A stretch of DNA of 64,000 bases from Hypericibacter sp963696655. GTDB lineage: Bacteria; Pseudomonadota; Alphaproteobacteria; Dongiales; Dongiaceae. Under the pieces are notes generated by a model. It searched no databases and was not told where the DNA came from. It was given only the letters and a program-made list of their open reading frames with translations. Made by a program: the position numbers and the translations under genes. The stretch covers positions 1 to 64,000 of the forward strand of contig CAVOLB010000078.1 of NCBI GenBank assembly GCA_963696655.1, written 5' to 3'. Each line of letters opens with the position of its first letter. The stretch's first letter is position 1. Of this stretch, positions 61,333 to 64,000 are shown one piece after another.

Positions 61333-61914
61333 ATGACGATCCCGATCGATATCAGCTTTCGCGACATCGACCCCTCCCCGGCCATCGAGGCGCGCATCCG
61401 CGAAAAGGCGGCGACGCTCGAGCGCTTCTTCGACCGCGCCATTTCCCTCAAGGCGGTGGTCGAGGTTCAGAATCGGCACCAGCACAAGGGCAAGCTCTAC
61501 AATCTGCGCCTACATCTCGCCGTGCCGGGCCAGGACATCATGGTCGGCCATGAGCATAAGCAGGACCATGCGCATGAGGACGTCTATGTCGCCATCCGCG
61601 ACGCCTTCGACGCCCTGACCCGGCGGCTCGAAGACCATGTCCGGCGGCGCAACGACCAGGTCAAGACCCACGCGGTTCCCGACCATGGCCGCGTTGCCAA
61701 GCTGATGCCTCAGGAAGGCTATGGCTTCGTGCAGATGTCCGACGGTCAGGAGGTCTATTTCCACAAGAATGCCGCCGGGAACAGCTTCGACAAGCTCGCC
61801 ATCGGCGACGAGGTGCGCGTCGTCGTCCAGGAAAAGGAAAGCGAGAAAGGCCCGCAGGCGAGCCTGGTGACGCCGATCGGCAAGCATCATCTGCAGGACG
61901 GCGGCAAGCGCTAG
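61333..61914 (+). CDS. ribosome hibernation-factor domain fused to a cold-shock domain
   Basis: In this 193-residue protein residues 1-110 form an HPF/RaiA-type domain (IDISFRDIDPSPAIEARIREKAATL; EDVYVAIRDAFDALTRRLEDHVRRR). Residues ~126-185 form a cold-shock domain with RNA-binding GYGFVQM and VYFHKN. It should bind the 30S ribosome and possibly RNA under slow growth. I choose ATG 61333, with AAGAGG eight bases upstream. The earlier in-frame ATG at 61306 lies inside the predicted -10 box. Related fusions occur in proteobacterial low-oxygen regulons, which fits the FNR-type site upstream. Confidence 0.9.
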   Translation: MTIPIDISFRDIDPSPAIEARIREKAATLERFFDRAISLKAVVEVQNRHQHKGKLYNLRLHLAVPGQDIMVGHEHKQDHAHEDVYVAIRDAFDALTRRLEDHVRRRNDQVKTHAVPDHGRVAKLMPQEGYGFVQMSDGQEVYFHKNAAGNSFDKLAIGDEVRVVVQEKESEKGPQASLVTPIGKHHLQDGGKR

Positions 61915-61962
61915 AACGGGCACCCCGCCCCGGTCGGCCCCCCGCTCCGCCACCGCGCGGTC

Positions 61963-61991
61963 CGGACTTGACGCCGGATGGCGCAAGTCCG
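61963..61991. terminator. 12-bp stem-loop after the HPF-cold-shock gene
   Basis: CGGACTTG (61963-61970), a bulged A, CGCC, loop GGAT, GGCG, CAAGTCCG (61984-61991): 8+4 base pairs. It lies 48 bases after the stop and 56 bases before the oxygenase ATG. There is no T-run. It could end the hibernation-factor transcript or act in the leader of the next gene. Confidence 0.55.
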
Positions 61992-62047
61992 AATCATGGC
62001 GCTGTCCCGGCCCGGGAGGCGGACAATCGCCGGGACAGGGGAGAGAC

Positions 62048-63226
62048 ATGGCCGACCTCGACGCCGCCCTGGAGCGCCTGCGGACATTGGCCGAGGGCGG
62101 CCTCGAGCAGGCGACGGCCATGCCGCCGGCGATCTATCGCAGCGCCGAGTTCCATGAACTCGAGAAGAGAGAAATCTTCGCGCGCGAATGGCTCTGCGTC
62201 GGCCTGGCGGCGGATCTGCCGGCCGCCGGCCATTATCTGAGCTTCTCGATCAACGACCAGCCGGTCTTCGTGGTGCGCGGGCGCGACGGCGTCATCCGCG
62301 GCTTCTCCAATGTCTGCCTGCACCGGATGATGCGGCTGGTCGAGGGCCAGGGCAGCTGCCAGCGGCTGGTCTGCCCCTATCATGCCTGGACCTACGATCT
62401 CGATGGCAGGCTCCTGGGCGCGCCGCATATGAAGCAGACGCCCGGCTTCAAGCCGCGCAGCCATCATCTGCCTGCGATCCGCACCGAGGTCTGGGAAGGC
62501 TGGGTCTATGTCACGCTCAACGAGCAGGCCCCGCCGGTCGGCGAGCTGCTGGCGTCGCTGGCGCCCCTGGTCGCGCCCTATCGGATGCAGAACTATGTCT
62601 CGGTCGCGCTCCAGGACCATGTGTGGAACACGAACTGGAAGCTCCTGACCGAGAATTTCATGGAGGGCTATCATCTCCCGGTGGCCCATCGGGCGACGGT
62701 CGGCGCCTGGATGCCGATCGAGGACACGCGCTTCCCGACCGAGCCCAACGACCACTTCACGGTCCAGACCTTCACCAAGGACGAGACCGCGCGCTATGGC
62801 CGCGCGCATCCTTCGAACACGCGCCTCGAAGGCCATCATCGCTACACCACCGTCATGCCCTCGGTCTTTCCGGCGCATATGTATGTGCTGGCGCCCGATC
62901 ATCTCTGGTACCTGTCGCTAAGACCCAAATCGCTGAGCGAGGTCCATGTCCGCTTCGGCGTGGCGCTGGCGCCCGAGGTCGTCGCCAACCTGCCCGACCT
63001 CGAAAAGGAGAAAACCGAGCTGCTGGCGTTCTTCGACAAGGTGAATGAAGAGGACCGCTTCGTGGTCGAGGGCCTCTATCAGGGCGTGCAGGCGCCGCTG
63101 GCCAAGCCGGGACGGCTCAGCTGGCTCGAGCGCGAGATCCACGATTTCACCTGCTATCTGGCGACCCGGCTCGCCGGCTGGCGGCGCAGCGAGTCGCTCT
63201 CTCAGCCCAAGCGCGCCGCCTCCTGA
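62048..63226 (+). CDS. Rieske non-heme iron oxygenase, alpha subunit
   Basis: This 392-residue ring-hydroxylating-type oxygenase has a Rieske [2Fe-2S] site with Cys90, His92, Cys109 and His112 (CLHR...CPYH). The mononuclear iron site is in NFMEGYHLPVAH (His208, His213), with the third, acidic ligand expected further on. The family includes enzymes that demethylate quaternary amines as well as those that attack aromatics. GGGGAGAG lies just before the ATG at 62048. It is convergent with an ABC permease gene of the polyamine/opine type, which hints at a nitrogenous substrate. No reductase gene is in the window. Confidence 0.87.
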   Translation: MADLDAALERLRTLAEGGLEQATAMPPAIYRSAEFHELEKREIFAREWLCVGLAADLPAAGHYLSFSINDQPVFVVRGRDGVIRGFSNVCLHRMMRLVEGQGSCQRLVCPYHAWTYDLDGRLLGAPHMKQTPGFKPRSHHLPAIRTEVWEGWVYVTLNEQAPPVGELLASLAPLVAPYRMQNYVSVALQDHVWNTNWKLLTENFMEGYHLPVAHRATVGAWMPIEDTRFPTEPNDHFTVQTFTKDETARYGRAHPSNTRLEGHHRYTTVMPSVFPAHMYVLAPDHLWYLSLRPKSLSEVHVRFGVALAPEVVANLPDLEKEKTELLAFFDKVNEEDRFVVEGLYQGVQAPLAKPGRLSWLEREIHDFTCYLATRLAGWRRSESLSQPKRAAS

Positions 63227-63230
63227 TCCC

Positions 63231-64000
63231 TCAGGGGCCGCGATAGCCGAAGCTGACGATGCGGTAGCGCATCAGGATATACATCACCGCGAAGATGAAG
63301 AAGACGGCGCCATTGACGAGCGTCGCCAGCGCGAACAATTCCGGCCCCAATCCGAATCTGAGCGACCCCCAGGCCACCGCCGGCAGGGTCGGGATGGCGC
63401 CGAGATTGTAGAACGAGATCTCGAGATTGTTGAAGGCGAGGATGAAGCTGATGAGGAAGGCGCCGAAGAGCGAGGGCCAGATCGTCGGCAGGGTGATCTC
63501 GATGAAGCTGCGGAAGGGCCCGGCGCCGAACACCATCGCCGCATCGTCCATGTTCCAGTCGTAGCGCACGAGCTGCGCCAGGATGATGAGGAAGGCGAAG
63601 GAGGTTCCGGGCACGGCGTTGGCGGCCATGGCAGAATAGAGATTGCCCGGCAGCCCCAGCACCCGCGCATTGAAGGCGAGCGTCGAGATCCCGATCAGGA
63701 GCTCGGCCACGAACAAAGGCGCCAGGAACATGAACATGGCGAAGCCCCGCCAGCGCGAGCGGTAGCGCAGGATGCCGATGGCGCCCGCCGCCGCCAGCAC
63801 GGTCGAGAGCGTGGCGCTGCCCAGCGCCAGCGTGATGCTGTTGGCGAGCGCGTCGCCATAAAGCGAGCTGGCGAAGAGGTCGCCGTAGGACTGCGCCGAG
63901 AAATGTGGTGGGAAGGGCCAGACGATATCGGCCGAGAAAGAGGTGTAGATCACATAGAAGATCGGCGCATAGAGGAAGACATAGACGGCGGCCAGCACCA
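63231..64000 (-). CDS. ABC transporter permease (PotC-like), 5' end cut by the window
   Basis: The visible 255 residues form an inner-membrane permease with about six helices and the EAA loop FGAGPFRSFIEITLPTIWPSLFGAF. It is of the binding-protein-dependent class that imports spermidine/putrescine or related small molecules. The frame is open to the right edge, and the family length (about 265-280) implies that 10-25 N-terminal residues lie outside. The partner permease, ATPase and binding protein would be expected to the right. The stop lies four bases beyond the Rieske gene's stop, convergent. Confidence 0.85.
   Translation of the reverse strand, partial: VLAAVYVFLYAPIFYVIYTSFSADIVWPFPPHFSAQSYGDLFASSLYGDALANSITLALGSATLSTVLAAAGAIGILRYRSRWRGFAMFMFLAPLFVAELLIGISTLAFNARVLGLPGNLYSAMAANAVPGTSFAFLIILAQLVRYDWNMDDAAMVFGAGPFRSFIEITLPTIWPSLFGAFLISFILAFNNLEISFYNLGAIPTLPAVAWGSLRFGLGPELFALATLVNGAVFFIFAVMYILMRYRIVSFGYRGP

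Noticed and set aside
1..64000. CRISPR arrays, tRNA or rRNA genes, insertion sequences, prophage genes
   Set aside because: Looked for spaced direct repeats, transposase or integrase motifs and structural RNA signatures by eye. Nothing met even a low threshold.

Overview
The window is GC-rich and very densely coded. It comes from a Gram-negative bacterium, most plausibly an alphaproteobacterium of the Rhodospirillales (Dongia/Hypericibacter/Azospirillum type). That placement is inferred from gene content: tandem ELM1-family proteins, an HPF-cold-shock fusion, an ECF sigma/zinc anti-sigma pair, a BBP2-type porin with Wza and a BY-kinase, and an MHYT hybrid kinase. No rRNA, tRNA, CRISPR array or insertion sequence was found. 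The first ~300 bases look foreign: they read as the start of an actinobacterial-type PemK/MazF gene on the minus strand, butted against a DegT aminotransferase that lacks its N-terminal half. This may be an assembly chimera.

Bases 296-15155 are a nucleotide-sugar region. A minus-strand set (Gfo/Idh oxidoreductase, a UDP-glucose-dehydrogenase homologue without its catalytic cysteine, an epimerase with an altered YxxxK, a Nudix hydrolase, a sulfotransferase, a DegT aminotransferase and an epimerase) diverges from a tight plus-strand operon. That operon encodes a GmhA-like isomerase, a GmhB-like phosphatase, a transaldolase, two epimerases and an adenylyltransferase-PfkB kinase fusion whose domains are in the reverse order of HldE. 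Together these look like a self-contained route to an activated heptose or related sugar, with its own transaldolase supplying or drawing on sedoheptulose 7-phosphate. The two arms appear to start from divergent promoters that share one -10 hexamer.

Bases 15190-22890 hold two tandem ELM1-family proteins, a PAP2/inositol-phosphorylceramide-synthase-like membrane protein, an MsbA-like ABC exporter, a 2OG-Fe(II) oxygenase and a frameshifted FkbM methyltransferase. Bases 22901-25768 are a minus-strand operon: Tat-exported metallophosphoesterase, cupredoxin, ECF sigma factor and zinc-finger anti-sigma factor.

Bases 26211-48858 are a Wzx/Wzy-type exopolysaccharide locus. It has an outer-membrane beta-barrel, Wza, a Wzc-like tyrosine kinase, a Wzy/WaaL-like polymerase/ligase, Wzx, the initiating transferase WcaJ, GDP-mannose dehydrogenase AlgD, three glycosyltransferases, an asparagine-synthase-like amidotransferase, a sulfotransferase, a methyltransferase, a heparinase/alginate-lyase-like protein, a Tat-exported GH10 glycanase and a CapK/PaaK-like ligase. 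The predicted product is a uronate-containing polymer that may be amidated or sulfated.

The right-hand part is metabolic and regulatory. It holds an MHYT hybrid histidine kinase, an XRE-cupin regulator divergent from a D-threonine-aldolase/D-serine-dehydratase-like enzyme with a candidate operator between them, a TetR regulator, and an operon for branched-chain 2-oxoacid dehydrogenase (E1alpha, E1beta, E2) plus leucine-type dehydrogenase. After these come a three-domain AMP-ligase/ACP/acyltransferase, a hibernation factor-cold shock fusion behind an FNR/FixK-type site at the ideal class II distance, a Rieske oxygenase, and an ABC permease cut by the right edge.
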